NCBI GenBank assembly: GCA_013298865.1
Contig: JAAFJL010000028.1
Coordinates: 1 to 39,918, forward strand
DNA length: 39,918 nucleotides
Direction: 5' to 3'
DNA from: Cytophagales bacterium
GTDB lineage: Bacteria; Bacteroidota; Bacteroidia; Cytophagales; Spirosomataceae
Below are positions 15,816 through 24,317 of the stretch, piece after piece. A model generated the notes under the pieces. That model was not told the DNA's origin and did not search any database. It saw nothing but the letters and a program-made list of their open reading frames with translations. Every line of letters begins with the position of its first letter. Position 1 is the stretch's first letter. The position numbers and the translations under genes were made by a program.

Positions 15816-17219
15816 TTAAAAAATGCTTTTAACAAGATCTGGCATCAGTCCGAGTAATATCGTAAGGATTGTCGTGATAATCAGTGTGAGTTTATAAATG
15901 GGCTTTATCGTGATTTCCTGAATGTTCCCTTCTTTCATATAGCTCGCAATGATTGGTTTAAAATAATAATAAACTCCTACTGCCGACATCAAAACTGCAA
16001 CAATCAAATCTAATATCAATCCTCTCTTGAAGGCATCTGAAAAGATAAAAAACTTTCCCCAGAAGCCCGCAGTAAGCGGAATTCCTGCCAATGACAACAT
16101 AGAAACTGCAAGAGCAAATGCTAACAAAGGATTATTTTTTGCCAAACCTTTAAAAGCGTCAAAACTTTCGTCTGGCTTGCCATTGCTGGTTTTATTTTCA
16201 GAAACCAAAATCATTACGGCAAATGCTGTTACCGTTGCAATTGAATAAGCTAATGAATAAAACAAAATCGAAGATTGAGTTGTAGCTTGATTTGATGTTA
16301 CAGTCATCAACAAATATCCTGCATGAGAAATACTCGAAAACGCCATCATTCGCTTGAAACTTTGCTGATAGACTGCGGTAATATTGGCAATTATCAAGGT
16401 GGCAGCACAAAGGAAATAAAGTAGATAAACCCATTTGCCGTATTCACCTACAAATGATACTGAAAGTAAGCGATAAAGTGCTGCAAAACCAGCCGTTTTT
16501 ACTACGGTTGACATGAAAGCCGTGAATATTGTTGGAGCTCCTTCGTAAACATCAGGTGTCCAAAAATGGAATGGTGCTGCCGAAACTTTAAACAGTAAGC
16601 CTATGATTATCAGTAAGATACCTACGTAAAGCATTGGTGTTATTTCTGATTGTCCCATTCGGTTTTCAGTAACAAAATTACCAATACCATAAATACTAAA
16701 TGAACCAGTTGCTCCGTAAACTAAAGCTACGCCAAAAAGGAGAATTCCTGTGGCAAATGCCCCCATGAGGAAGTATTTAAGTGCAGCTTCGTTTGAACGT
16801 AAATTGCGTTTGTCTGAACCCGTAAGTACATACATTGAAACCGAAAGGATTTCCAAACCAATGAATAACATCAAAAGATTCTCGAAAGTAACCATCATGA
16901 TTGCCCCTACAACAGAGAACAACATTATGGCATAATATTCGGCAGGGTGAGAGTGTTCTTCGTCGTCGCCGAAGCCTCTTGAAATTGCCACGACTAATAA
17001 TGTAGCTACCAAAATCACGGTTGTGAAATTGACAGATAAATTGTTGGTACGTAACATATTGTTGAACCAAAGGACTTCTGTGTTCCAGTCTGCCAAGTTT
17101 AACCCCAGAGCAAACAAGATAAAAGCGAGTGTTGCTGGCATTAATATCTTGCGATTATTGAGAAACCCCAAGAAGAGATTAGCAATTCCGAAAAGTGATA
17201 AAGCGATAATTGAGTTCAT
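15816..17219 (-). CDS. nuoN: NADH-quinone oxidoreductase subunit N
   Basis: 467 residues, about 14 transmembrane helices, antiporter-like Mrp family. Typical segments are 'FIGLEILSVSMYVLTGSDKRNLRSNE' (cited as FIGLEILSVSMYV then SNEAALKYFLMGAF), with the TM5-type glutamate in 'GLEILS', and 'TPDVYEGAPTIFTAFMSTVV'. It is one of the three proton-pumping antiporter-like subunits in the membrane arm of complex I. It is last of the nuoK-L-M-N order, 62 bases after nuoM. Confidence 0.96.
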   Translation of the reverse strand: MNSIIALSLFGIANLFLGFLNNRKILMPATLAFILFALGLNLADWNTEVLWFNNMLRTNNLSVNFTTVILVATLLVVAISRGFGDDEEHSHPAEYYAIMLFSVVGAIMMVTFENLLMLFIGLEILSVSMYVLTGSDKRNLRSNEAALKYFLMGAFATGILLFGVALVYGATGSFSIYGIGNFVTENRMGQSEITPMLYVGILLIIIGLLFKVSAAPFHFWTPDVYEGAPTIFTAFMSTVVKTAGFAALYRLLSVSFVGEYGKWVYLLYFLCAATLIIANITAVYQQSFKRMMAFSSISHAGYLLMTVTSNQATTQSSILFYSLAYSIATVTAFAVMILVSENKTSNGKPDESFDAFKGLAKNNPLLAFALAVSMLSLAGIPLTAGFWGKFFIFSDAFKRGLILDLIVAVLMSAVGVYYYFKPIIASYMKEGNIQEITIKPIYKLTLIITTILTILLGLMPDLVKSIF

Positions 17220-17281
17220 ATCTTCAGTTAGCAGTTGTCAGTAAATAATAGACTGAATTAGAGACATCTGCCATAATTTTA

Positions 17282-18733
17282 TTACTTAATGATTGTTAAT
17301 AATTGTTTTACGGCTGGTTCAATTATTGGCAAGAATGTGTTCGGTGCTATACCAAACCAAATTACCATAAATGCCAAAGGGAAAAGCGTCATTTTTTCGT
17401 GTAAAGCTAAATCTGCAAAGCCCTGAGTCAGTTTTGAAGTTTCGCCAAACATTGATTTTTGAACCATTCTCAACATATAAACTGCTCCCAAAATGATTGT
17501 TAATCCTGAGACTGCCCCAAACCAAACATTGTAAGTATAGATTCCTTTCAACAATAAAAATTCCCCTACAAAACCATTCGTCAAAGGCATTGCCACTGAA
17601 CCTAACATGATGATAACAAAATAAACGGTTAGATTGGGAGTCGTCTGAGTAATTCCTCCGAGACGGCTCAAATCACGAGATTTTGTTCTCTGGAAAATGA
17701 ATTCTGAAATAGCAAAAAGCCCAACCACATTGATACCATGAGCTAACATTTGCATTAAAGAACCTTGAAGCCCTTCTAAAGTTCGAGAAAAAATACCTGC
17801 CGAAATCAATCCTACGTGGGCAAAAGATGAGTAAGCAATGAGTCGCTTCATGTCTCGCTGTTGAATAGCAATGATTGAACCATAAACTATACCAATAACC
17901 GATAACGTGATTGCTGTTGTACCCCAAGTTTGTACACCCAAAGGGACAATTGGTAAAAGAATACGAATCAATCCGTAAGTTCCCATTTTCAGCATTACGC
18001 CAGACATTAACATGGTTGCTGCCGTTGGCGATTCTACGTAAGTATCTGGTTGCCAAGTATGAAAAGGGAAAACTGGCATTTTGATAGCAAAAGCAATGAA
18101 AAATGCCCAGAACAAATAACCTTGTTGTTTGCCATTTAAACCCTCTGCAATTTGATAAATTTCAGAAATAGCAGATGAGTGCAAGCCTGGTGTTTTCATG
18201 TAGAGATACACTAAACCCAATAGCATGAAAAGCGAACCAAATAGCGTATAAATAAAGAACTTGAAAGTCACTTTTATCCGATTTTCTCCTCCCCAAATAG
18301 CAGCTAAGAAATAAACAGGAATCAAAGCAACCTCAAAAAAGAAGTAAAATAAGAAAATATCTTTTGCCGTGAAAACGCCTATCAATGCTGCCTGCATAAA
18401 CAAAATGAGGGCATAAAAAGTAGGAGCATTTTTTTCTGTTCTTCCGAAAGTAGAAAGAATAATAAATGGTACGACTAAGGTTGTCAAACATACCAATATC
18501 AAACTGATGCCGTCTATACCCACAGAGAATTTAATTCCTGCAGAGGCTATCCAGTTATAGGAAGCACCGAACTGAGAGCTTCCGTTTGGAACAAACTGAT
18601 TGTATGCGTATCCCCCCAGAATCAACTCTACGAAAGCAGCAATTGAGGCGATAGTTTTTGGGTTATCTCCTTTGGTCAAGAGGATTATTAATCCTGCAAT
18701 GATTGGGAGAAGAATTAGTGAAATTGTTAGCAT
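17282..18733 (-). CDS. nuoM: NADH-quinone oxidoreductase subunit M
   Basis: 483 residues, about 14 transmembrane helices. Family marks include 'FFFEVALIPVYFLAAIWGG' with the conserved TM5 glutamate, 'PDTYVESPTAATMLMSGVM', and the lysine-bearing 'FAIKMPVFPFHTW'. It is a proton-translocating antiporter-like subunit of complex I. The start codon lies only 6 bases after the stop of the VapC-like gene, so the toxin-antitoxin pair is almost certainly on the same transcript. Confidence 0.97.
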   Translation of the reverse strand: MLTISLILLPIIAGLIILLTKGDNPKTIASIAAFVELILGGYAYNQFVPNGSSQFGASYNWIASAGIKFSVGIDGISLILVCLTTLVVPFIILSTFGRTEKNAPTFYALILFMQAALIGVFTAKDIFLFYFFFEVALIPVYFLAAIWGGENRIKVTFKFFIYTLFGSLFMLLGLVYLYMKTPGLHSSAISEIYQIAEGLNGKQQGYLFWAFFIAFAIKMPVFPFHTWQPDTYVESPTAATMLMSGVMLKMGTYGLIRILLPIVPLGVQTWGTTAITLSVIGIVYGSIIAIQQRDMKRLIAYSSFAHVGLISAGIFSRTLEGLQGSLMQMLAHGINVVGLFAISEFIFQRTKSRDLSRLGGITQTTPNLTVYFVIIMLGSVAMPLTNGFVGEFLLLKGIYTYNVWFGAVSGLTIILGAVYMLRMVQKSMFGETSKLTQGFADLALHEKMTLFPLAFMVIWFGIAPNTFLPIIEPAVKQLLTIIK

Positions 18734-18739
18734 AATTGT

Positions 18740-19117
18740 TTATAATTCCTTGTCAATGGGATTTGTAATTTTCAAATCTGGAATATGTTTAAAGTCTTTT
18801 GTATTTCGTGTGATTAGTTCTAAACCATACTGATAAGCTGTTGCTCCTATGATTCCATCAGCTAATTCCATTTTATTGTTTTGTTTTAATCGAATAGCTC
18901 TATCTGCTATATAATCATCAATTGGAATAATCTCTAAAAAGTAATCGAATACTAAATTGAGGTAATGTAGGTCTTTATCAGTCAAGTTATGAAAACCTAA
19001 ACATTCAATTTTAGTAATAACAGAGACAGAATGAGTATTACTTTGAATCAGATTTTTCAAAAAAGCATACTCAGCTTTTGTGGAATAAATGATTATGTTT
19101 GAATCTAAAAGTGCCAT
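18740..19117 (-). CDS. VapC-type PIN-domain ribonuclease toxin
   Basis: 125 residues, a complete PIN domain with the acidic active site Asp5 ('LLDSNIIIY'), Glu38 ('KIECLGF'), Asp87 ('LADGIIGATA') and Asp108 ('TRNTKDFKHI'). PIN toxins are Mg-dependent RNases that cut tRNA or rRNA and are held inactive by a cognate antitoxin. The ATG follows directly on the antitoxin stop codon (TAA-ATG) and the stop is 6 bases before nuoM. The acidic residues are all present, so nothing suggests inactivation. Confidence 0.92.
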   Translation of the reverse strand: MALLDSNIIIYSTKAEYAFLKNLIQSNTHSVSVITKIECLGFHNLTDKDLHYLNLVFDYFLEIIPIDDYIADRAIRLKQNNKMELADGIIGATAYQYGLELITRNTKDFKHIPDLKITNPIDKEL

Positions 19118-19351
19118 TTAATCTCTAAAAGGTAAAACTCTATCTTTCCTTATTTCTCTCTGCCATGCGGACGGGTCAGGGATAGCGTCAAATCCATTGG
19201 TATAACCCATAATGAATTTTTCCATGTCTTTACGTTGGGTTTCCGAAATAGTTTTCCGTTGCCCAGACACTTTTATTCCTAATCGTTGAGTTAAATCTAT
19301 GACAAATGGCATATCTTTTTCCTCTACTTCTAATAAAATGGATTGTGTCAT
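19118..19351 (-). CDS. Antitoxin of the PIN-toxin pair
   Basis: 77 residues from the ATG at 19351; a TTG at 19372 would overlap nuoL and is not preferred. The N-terminal part ('SILLEVEEKDMPFVIDLTQRLG') resembles the short strand-helix of antitoxins encoded ahead of PIN toxins, and the C-terminus ('DPSAWQREIRKDRVLPFRD') carries the aromatic/basic segment that typically plugs the toxin active site. The DNA-binding fold is not recognisable by eye. Assignment rests mainly on the order antitoxin-toxin and the abutting genes. It starts 7 bases after the nuoL stop codon. Confidence 0.8.
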   Translation of the reverse strand: MTQSILLEVEEKDMPFVIDLTQRLGIKVSGQRKTISETQRKDMEKFIMGYTNGFDAIPDPSAWQREIRKDRVLPFRD

Positions 19352-19358
19352 TGCCTTA

Positions 19359-21266
19359 TTATTTAAAACCAACTAAAATAAAATCTTTCAATGTCCAAAC
19401 AATGATTACTGCTATTGAAAGTACCATCACAAAAAGATATACACCTGTACGACCATCTTGCATGAGGCGTGCTTCACTCGAAAGTCCTTTTACCAATTTG
19501 CCGATGCCCTCTATTGCAAGGTCAATCACCAAGAAGTCAATCACTGAATAGAAGAATTTAGACAATGCTGAGATTGGTTTTACGAAAATAGTATCGTACA
19601 ATTCGTCGATATAGTATTTGTTATAAATGACTTTTTGTAAACCTGCCACTTTGCTGTCTGCTACTGGGACAGATTTTTTTCCAATAAATAAGTAATATGC
19701 TATACCTGCCGAAAGAATTGCCGCAATAACTGAAATTATCATTAAAGTTTTCTCTAAAGATTCATCAGCAGCATGAGCAACTGCGTGTGAATGTGCGAAA
19801 AGTGGTGCCATAAAATTGGCTAATTTACTATCTCCACCCAAAAGATGCGGTACATTGAAGAACCCACCAACTGCCGAAAGTACTGCCAAAATCATTAATG
19901 GAAGTGTCATCGAAAGTGGTGATTCGTGCAAGTGATGCTCTTGTTCTTTTGTTCCTCTGAATTCTCCGAAGAAAGTCAGAAACAACAAACGGAACATATA
20001 AAAAGATGTCATCACTGAACCCGCCAATGCAAGTCCCCACATGAGTGGGCTGTGTTCATAAACATGAGCAAGGATTTCATCTTTAGAGAAGAAACCTGCA
20101 AATGGTGGAATACCTGAAATAGCAATTGTGGCAATCAGAAACGTCCAAAACGTAATAGGAAGGGCTTTTCTGAGTCCGCCCATTTTACGAATATCCTGTT
20201 CGTCGGACATGGCATGAATCACAGAACCTGCTCCTAAGAATAATAAAGCCTTAAAGAAAGCGTGAGTCATTACATGGAAAAACGATGAAGAATAAGCCAT
20301 TACGCCCAAACCCATAAACATATAACCCAACTGAGAAACTGTTGAGTAGGCAAGTACTTTCTTAATATCGTTCTGAAAAATACCAATAGAAGCCGCCAAG
20401 AGTGCCGTTGCCAAACCTACCCAACCCACAATATGAAGGGTCTCTGGTGCAAGCGAATACAAAGCATTTGAACGAATTACCATGTAAATTCCTGCCGTAA
20501 CCATAGTGGCAGCGTGAATCAAAGCAGATACTGGCGTTGGTCCTGCCATGGCATCTGGTAGCCAAGTATAAAGCGGAATTTGTGCTGATTTTCCCATTGC
20601 TCCAATAAAAAGTAGCAAGGTAATCCACATAATTGTTTTGTCGCCAGCAACTGTTCCGTGTCCTAAATCTTCAAATACATCAAGGTATTCAACCGAACCA
20701 AAGTGACTGATTATCATGAAGATACCTAATAGAAAACCTAAATCTCCAATACGGTTCATGATAAACGCTTTGCGTGCAGCAGTACCGTAATTGGTATTTT
20801 TGTTCCAGAAACCAATCAGTAAATAAGAACACAAACCAACACCTTCCCAACCAATAAACATTACTACATAATTTGAACCCATTACCAACAACAACATGAA
20901 GAAAAGGAAGAGATTCAAGAATGAGAAAAACTTGCCATAACCTGCATCATGGCTCATGTAACCCATTGAGTATATGTGAATTAACGAACCAACTCCCGTA
21001 ATAATGAGTAACATCAATAATGATAATTGGTCAATCTGGAAAGACATTGAAATATTCAATTTTCCAACAGTAATCCAGTCAAAAACTTTAGCAATTTGTA
21101 CTTCACCACTAAAATTCATGAATAAAACTACTGCACAACAAAACGAAGCCAAAGCCGCCGCCGTACTGATAATTCCTGCTAAATTTTTTGGTACAATATT
21201 AAAACCAATCCCATTAATGAGAAAACCAATCAGGGGGAAAAGTGGAATAAGAGTAATTAAAGACAT
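19359..21266 (-). CDS. nuoL: NADH-quinone oxidoreductase subunit L
   Basis: 635 residues, about 16 transmembrane helices plus the C-terminal lateral helix region. Hallmarks are 'FIGWEGVGLCSYLLIGFW', 'YTWLPDAMAGPTPVSALIHA' and 'FFKALLFLGAGSVIHAM'. It is the distal proton-pumping subunit of complex I, whose long amphipathic helix runs along NuoM and NuoN. It follows nuoK by 70 bases. Its 5' leader has a twofold TTTGGAAA repeat. Confidence 0.97.
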   Translation of the reverse strand: MSLITLIPLFPLIGFLINGIGFNIVPKNLAGIISTAAALASFCCAVVLFMNFSGEVQIAKVFDWITVGKLNISMSFQIDQLSLLMLLIITGVGSLIHIYSMGYMSHDAGYGKFFSFLNLFLFFMLLLVMGSNYVVMFIGWEGVGLCSYLLIGFWNKNTNYGTAARKAFIMNRIGDLGFLLGIFMIISHFGSVEYLDVFEDLGHGTVAGDKTIMWITLLLFIGAMGKSAQIPLYTWLPDAMAGPTPVSALIHAATMVTAGIYMVIRSNALYSLAPETLHIVGWVGLATALLAASIGIFQNDIKKVLAYSTVSQLGYMFMGLGVMAYSSSFFHVMTHAFFKALLFLGAGSVIHAMSDEQDIRKMGGLRKALPITFWTFLIATIAISGIPPFAGFFSKDEILAHVYEHSPLMWGLALAGSVMTSFYMFRLLFLTFFGEFRGTKEQEHHLHESPLSMTLPLMILAVLSAVGGFFNVPHLLGGDSKLANFMAPLFAHSHAVAHAADESLEKTLMIISVIAAILSAGIAYYLFIGKKSVPVADSKVAGLQKVIYNKYYIDELYDTIFVKPISALSKFFYSVIDFLVIDLAIEGIGKLVKGLSSEARLMQDGRTGVYLFVMVLSIAVIIVWTLKDFILVGFK

Positions 21267-21276
21267 ATCTTAATAA

Positions 21277-21292
21277 TTTGGAAATTTGGAAA
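21277..21292. repeat. Twofold TTTGGAAA octamer
   Basis: Two tandem TTTGGAAA units lie 11-26 bases upstream of the nuoL start (minus strand). They resemble the TTTGAAAA triplets in front of the gtrA-type and exonuclease genes. Confidence 0.5.
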
Positions 21293-21336
21293 TAGGTCAA
21301 ATAAAAAACAGACTTATAATTCTGTTAATCAATGAC

Positions 21337-21666
21337 TTACCATTTCAGTTTGTTCAAAATACCCGTGTCAATTGTCTGGATATTACGATAAATCATGACA
21401 ATAATTGCCAGCCCTACCGCAACTTCGGCAGCAGCAACAGCCATAATGAAGAATACAAAAATTTGTCCAGCAGGGTCTGCTTTATAAGAAGAAAATGCTG
21501 CCAATAGTAAGTTCACGGCATTAAGCATTAACTCAACCGACATGAAAATAATAATGGCATTTCTGCGTGTAAGTACACCAGTAACTCCGATACAGAACAA
21601 GGCAGCACTAAAAAATACGTAGTAATTTAGCGGAATTTGTCTGATTACGTCAGGGATTTGTTGCAT
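21337..21666 (-). CDS. nuoK: NADH-quinone oxidoreductase subunit K
   Basis: 109 residues with three transmembrane helices, matching family size. '[21 protein letters not shown]' contains the conserved TM2 glutamate and '[18 protein letters not shown]' the TM3 glutamate, both part of the central proton path of complex I. It is the first nuo gene on this strand. nuoJ, normally just upstream, is absent; a separate exonuclease gene lies there, and a promoter candidate is in the 91-base gap. Confidence 0.97.
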   Translation of the reverse strand: MQQIPDVIRQIPLNYYVFFSAALFCIGVTGVLTRRNAIIIFMSVELMLNAVNLLLAAFSSYKADPAGQIFVFFIMAVAAAEVAVGLAIIVMIYRNIQTIDTGILNKLKW

Positions 21667-21691
21667 AAATTTGGTTTGCGAATTAAGTCTG

Positions 21692-21723
21692 CAAAAATAC
21701 GGTTTTAAGACTAAATATTGAAA
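21692..21723 (-). promoter_or_regulatory. Promoter candidate for nuoK-L-(TA)-M-N
   Basis: On the minus strand TTTC (21723-21720), 20 bases, then TATTTTTG (21699-21692) fits the Bacteroidota pattern with one mismatch in the -33 box; the leader to the nuoK ATG would be about 20 bases. This would let the nuo genes be transcribed without the upstream exonuclease gene. Confidence 0.5.
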
Positions 21724-21757
21724 TCTTTATGGTTTATTTGGTTGTAAATCCCAAGTA

Positions 21758-22570
21758 TTACTTTTTAAAACCCCTCAGTCTTATCTCAGTCAATTTTCGT
21801 TTTGTATCTAAAGGGAAATCGCCTTTCATTATCCAATCGTAATAAGATGGTTCTTCTTTCAAAACTTGCAGGACAGGTTTTCCAGCGTGCTTTCCAAAAT
21901 TAATTACTTCTATTCCATCTTTATTGAAGGTCATTCTTTGGGCGAAATCTACCATTTTAGCTGCCGTTATTGCGTGGAGGGCATCCATATCATTTTTTAC
22001 TGGCTCAATTTCTTCGCCGTTATGGTCTTTTATTTTTACGCCTTCATAACGTTTTACTTGGGCATTCAAAACCTCCAAAGTCGCCAAAGTATCTGCTTCT
22101 GCTGAGTGGGCTCCCTCCAAATCTTTCTGACAATAAAACTTGTAGGCTGCCGTAAGATTTCGGGGTTCCATCAAATGGAAAATCCTTTGTGCATCAATCA
22201 GGCGGCGGTTTTTTACATCAAAATCAACATCATTTCTCAAAAATTCTTCTACCAAAATGGGTACATCAAAACGATTTGAGTTAAAACCTGCTAAATCACA
22301 ACCTTCCAGAAATTGTGCCATAGATTTAGCAATTTGGCGAAAAGTCGGTTCATCTTTTACGTCTTCATCATAAATTCCGTGTACCAAAGACGCTTCCAAT
22401 GGAATCTTCATCTCTGGATTCACTCGACGAGTTTTCACTGTTATCGTGCCGTCAATATTGGCTTTGGCAATACTGATTTCAACGATACGGTCTTTCACTA
22501 CACTGATACCCGTAGTCTCTAAGTCAAAGATTGCGAGAGGTTTACGTAGATTTAATTGATGATTTAACAT
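21758..22570 (-). CDS. DEDDh 3'-5' exonuclease with C-terminal DUF3820-like segment
   Basis: 270 residues. The DnaQ-like exonuclease core has Exo I Asp16/Glu18 ('AIFDLETTG'), Exo II Asp102 ('GFNSNRFDVPIL') and Exo III His155/Asp160 ('GAHSAEADTLATLEV'), so it should cut single-stranded DNA or RNA from the 3' end with two metals. The final 60 residues ('INFGKHAGKPVLQVL', 'SYYDWIMKGDFP') resemble DUF3820, a small domain often found appended to this exonuclease type. No polymerase gene is nearby, so it is probably a repair or RNA-processing nuclease rather than the replicative proofreader. Confidence 0.9.
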   Translation of the reverse strand: MLNHQLNLRKPLAIFDLETTGISVVKDRIVEISIAKANIDGTITVKTRRVNPEMKIPLEASLVHGIYDEDVKDEPTFRQIAKSMAQFLEGCDLAGFNSNRFDVPILVEEFLRNDVDFDVKNRRLIDAQRIFHLMEPRNLTAAYKFYCQKDLEGAHSAEADTLATLEVLNAQVKRYEGVKIKDHNGEEIEPVKNDMDALHAITAAKMVDFAQRMTFNKDGIEVINFGKHAGKPVLQVLKEEPSYYDWIMKGDFPLDTKRKLTEIRLRGFKK

Positions 22571-22576
22571 AAATGA

Positions 22577-22600
22577 TTTGAAAATTTGAAAATTTGAAAA
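22577..22600. repeat. Threefold TTTGAAAA octamer
   Basis: Three perfect tandem TTTGAAAA units lie 7 bases upstream of the exonuclease ATG (read as TTTTCAAA on its strand). Confidence 0.75.
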
Positions 22601-22831
22601 TTTTTCAATCGGGTTTTATTACAAAGAGTAAGTACAGAGTTTGATGGTCTAAGAAATGCAAGTTTTAAGAAATCTGACTCTGATGTTTCCCTATTCCTTT
22701 GTGGTAAGTTCCATCAACCTGAAATTGAATGAATATTTTCAAAAATATGTGTCAGGTAATTTTACAAAGTTAGCCAAAAATAGCGTTGTCTTTCGTTTCT
22801 TCTTTTTAAATTTGGGAACGAAACAACAATT

Positions 22832-23007
22832 AGGAACGGTGAAACAATAACTTCTAATTTTTATATCATTCTTTTACTGATATTTTCATCGAAGCGTCGA
22901 ACCGCTACTTTTTCATTAAATAACGGTGCTATTCGCATCAAAAATAGATAAAACTATCAGTAAAATAACCACCCTAAAATTTTAGAAGTTATTATTTCAC
23001 CGTTCCT
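22832..23007. repeat. Long palindromic element, family 1, copy 2
   Basis: The arms AGGAACGGTGAAA... and ...TTTCACCGTTCCT enclose an imperfect stem, e.g. TTTTACTGATA opposite TATCAGTAAAA. Compared with 2345-2503, CTTATAA/TTATAAG becomes CTTCTAA/TTAGAAG and GGTAAA/TTTACC becomes GGTGAAA/TTTCACC, so both arms changed together. The stretch TACTTTTTCATTAAATA is identical in both copies. Copy 2 carries about 17 extra bases in the left interior. Confidence 0.8.
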
Positions 23008-23015
23008 TAGTAAAA

Positions 23016-23051
23016 TTTGATAGTTAAATAAGTAGTGCAAACTTAATTTTG
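23016..23051 (+). promoter_or_regulatory. Promoter candidate for the polyprenyl synthase
   Basis: TTTG at 23016-23019 and TAATTTTG at 23044-23051; the 24-base spacer is longer than usual. The TAATTTTG motif overlaps the TTG that could otherwise be read as a start, which argues for the ATG at 23085. Confidence 0.4.
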
Positions 23052-23084
23052 TTTCCAGAAAATTCATTCATTCCTAAACATTTT

Positions 23085-24056
23085 ATGACTGTAAAAACCT
23101 TCTCAGAGGCTCTAAGCAAAGAAATTGAAGCCCAAACCTACGGTGAAAATCCCGTTGAATTGTACGAACCTATCAGATATATTATGGCTTTGGGTGGCAA
23201 AAGAATGCGTCCACTCATGACACTAATGGCAACTTCATTGTTTACCGACGATTGGGCAACTGCTTTGAAACCCGCTCTTGCAGTGGAGGTTTTTCATAAT
23301 TTTACCCTCATGCACGATGACATCATGGACAATGCACCACTTCGTAGAGGCAAAGCGACTGTTCATGAAAAATGGAATCCGAATATCGCTATTCTTTCGG
23401 GTGATGTGATGCTCGTACAGGCGTATGAATTGCTGATGAACATAGAAGATACTAAGTTCAAAAAAGCCATGAAACGCTTCAATCGTACTGCTGCAGAGGT
23501 TTGCGAGGGACAACAATTGGATATGAATTTTGAATCTCATGAAAAAGTAACTGAGGAACAATATTTAGAAATGATTAAACTAAAAACCTCTGTTTTACTC
23601 GGTTTTGCCTTAGAATTGGGCGGAATTGTAGCAGGGGCAAGTGATAAAAGTTGTAGTCTTTTGTATGATATGGGACTAAACATTGGGCTTGGGTTTCAGT
23701 TAAAAGACGATTTATTGGATGTTTATGGCGACCCTGAAAAATTTGGGAAGCAAGTTGGCGGAGATATTATTTCCAACAAAAAAACCTTTATGCTCATCGA
23801 AGCCCTCGAACGTGCTACGGGTGATACAAAAATAGCTTTAGATAAATGGATTGCTGCCAAGGATTTTGACAATGCTGAAAAAGTAAAAGCAGTAACTTTA
23901 ATCTATGACCAACTGGGAATCAGGCAGTTAGCCGAGAATAGAATCACATCTTATTTCGACAAAGGTGTTGACTGTCTGAATCTTTTAAAGGTTGAAGAAG
24001 AACGAAAATCAGAATTGAAATCTTTAGTAGCGATGCTAATTGATAGAGAAGTTTAG
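23085..24056 (+). CDS. Polyprenyl diphosphate synthase (farnesyl/geranylgeranyl type)
   Basis: 323 residues from the ATG at 23085. Both aspartate-rich Mg-binding motifs are intact: Asp78-Asp79-xx-Asp82 in 'LMHDDIMDNAPLRRGKATVH' and Asp208-Asp209-xx-Asp212 in 'FQLKDDLLDVYGD'. It condenses isopentenyl diphosphate onto allylic diphosphates in the cytoplasm. Phe73, five residues before the first motif, is bulky, which in this family limits the chain to about C15-C20; this is inference, and a longer product cannot be excluded. The gene stands alone with its own terminator. Confidence 0.92.
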   Translation: MTVKTFSEALSKEIEAQTYGENPVELYEPIRYIMALGGKRMRPLMTLMATSLFTDDWATALKPALAVEVFHNFTLMHDDIMDNAPLRRGKATVHEKWNPNIAILSGDVMLVQAYELLMNIEDTKFKKAMKRFNRTAAEVCEGQQLDMNFESHEKVTEEQYLEMIKLKTSVLLGFALELGGIVAGASDKSCSLLYDMGLNIGLGFQLKDDLLDVYGDPEKFGKQVGGDIISNKKTFMLIEALERATGDTKIALDKWIAAKDFDNAEKVKAVTLIYDQLGIRQLAENRITSYFDKGVDCLNLLKVEEERKSELKSLVAMLIDREV

Positions 24057-24093
24057 AAGTCAGGAATTAGTTAAAAATAACCAGCAACAATTT

Positions 24094-24160
24094 AACTTAG
24101 AGGTTTAGAGAAATAGAGTTTTTATTTTACCTTTTCTCTAATCCTCTATACCTCTAAGTT
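24094..24160 (+). terminator. Hairpin after the polyprenyl synthase gene
   Basis: Arms of about 25 bases (AACTTAGAGGTTTAGAGA... and ...CCTCTATACCTCTAAGTT) pair with a few mismatches, and the stem is followed by TTTATTT. It is 38 bases after the stop codon. Confidence 0.6.
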
Positions 24161-24259
24161 TTATTTGGGCTGAGACTAAATTATTCTCTTTATACAATTT
24201 TGTCATAAGTTATCTTTACAAGCTCCTTAATAAGTTTTAAGTTTAAACAGCTTCGCAAA

Positions 24260-24293
24260 TTGTTTCATTCGCATTCCTAAATTATTATCTTTG
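24260..24293 (+). promoter_or_regulatory. Bacteroidota-type promoter candidate
   Basis: TTG (24260-24262), 23 bases, TATCTTTG (24286-24293), an exact -7 match, 24 bases before the ATG at 24318. Confidence 0.55.
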
Positions 24294-24317
24294 AAAAACA
24301 ATTAACCAAAATTCAAT

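Larger units (their letters stand above)
22571..23084. other. Gene-free divergent gap with palindrome family 1
   Basis: This 514-bp gap separates the minus-strand exonuclease from the plus-strand polyprenyl synthase. It holds a threefold octamer (22577-22600), A/T-rich sequence with no convincing gene, the 176-bp palindrome (22832-23007), and the synthase promoter candidate. On the minus strand a TTTG-N17-TATTTTTG arrangement occurs around 22740-22770 and could drive the exonuclease gene, with a long leader. Confidence 0.5.

Noticed and set aside
19352..19372. Overlap of the antitoxin gene with nuoL
   Set aside because: The overlap depends on a TTG start at 19372; the ATG at 19351 gives a normal antitoxin N-terminus and a 7-base gap.
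22656..22850. 64-codon plus-strand open frame in the exonuclease-synthase gap
   Set aside because: No recognisable protein features, no promoter in front, and its end runs into the palindromic element; more likely chance.
23049..23084. TTG start for the polyprenyl synthase
   Set aside because: The TTG is part of the TAATTTTG promoter motif, so it would lie upstream of the transcript start; the ATG at 23085 fits the family N-terminus.
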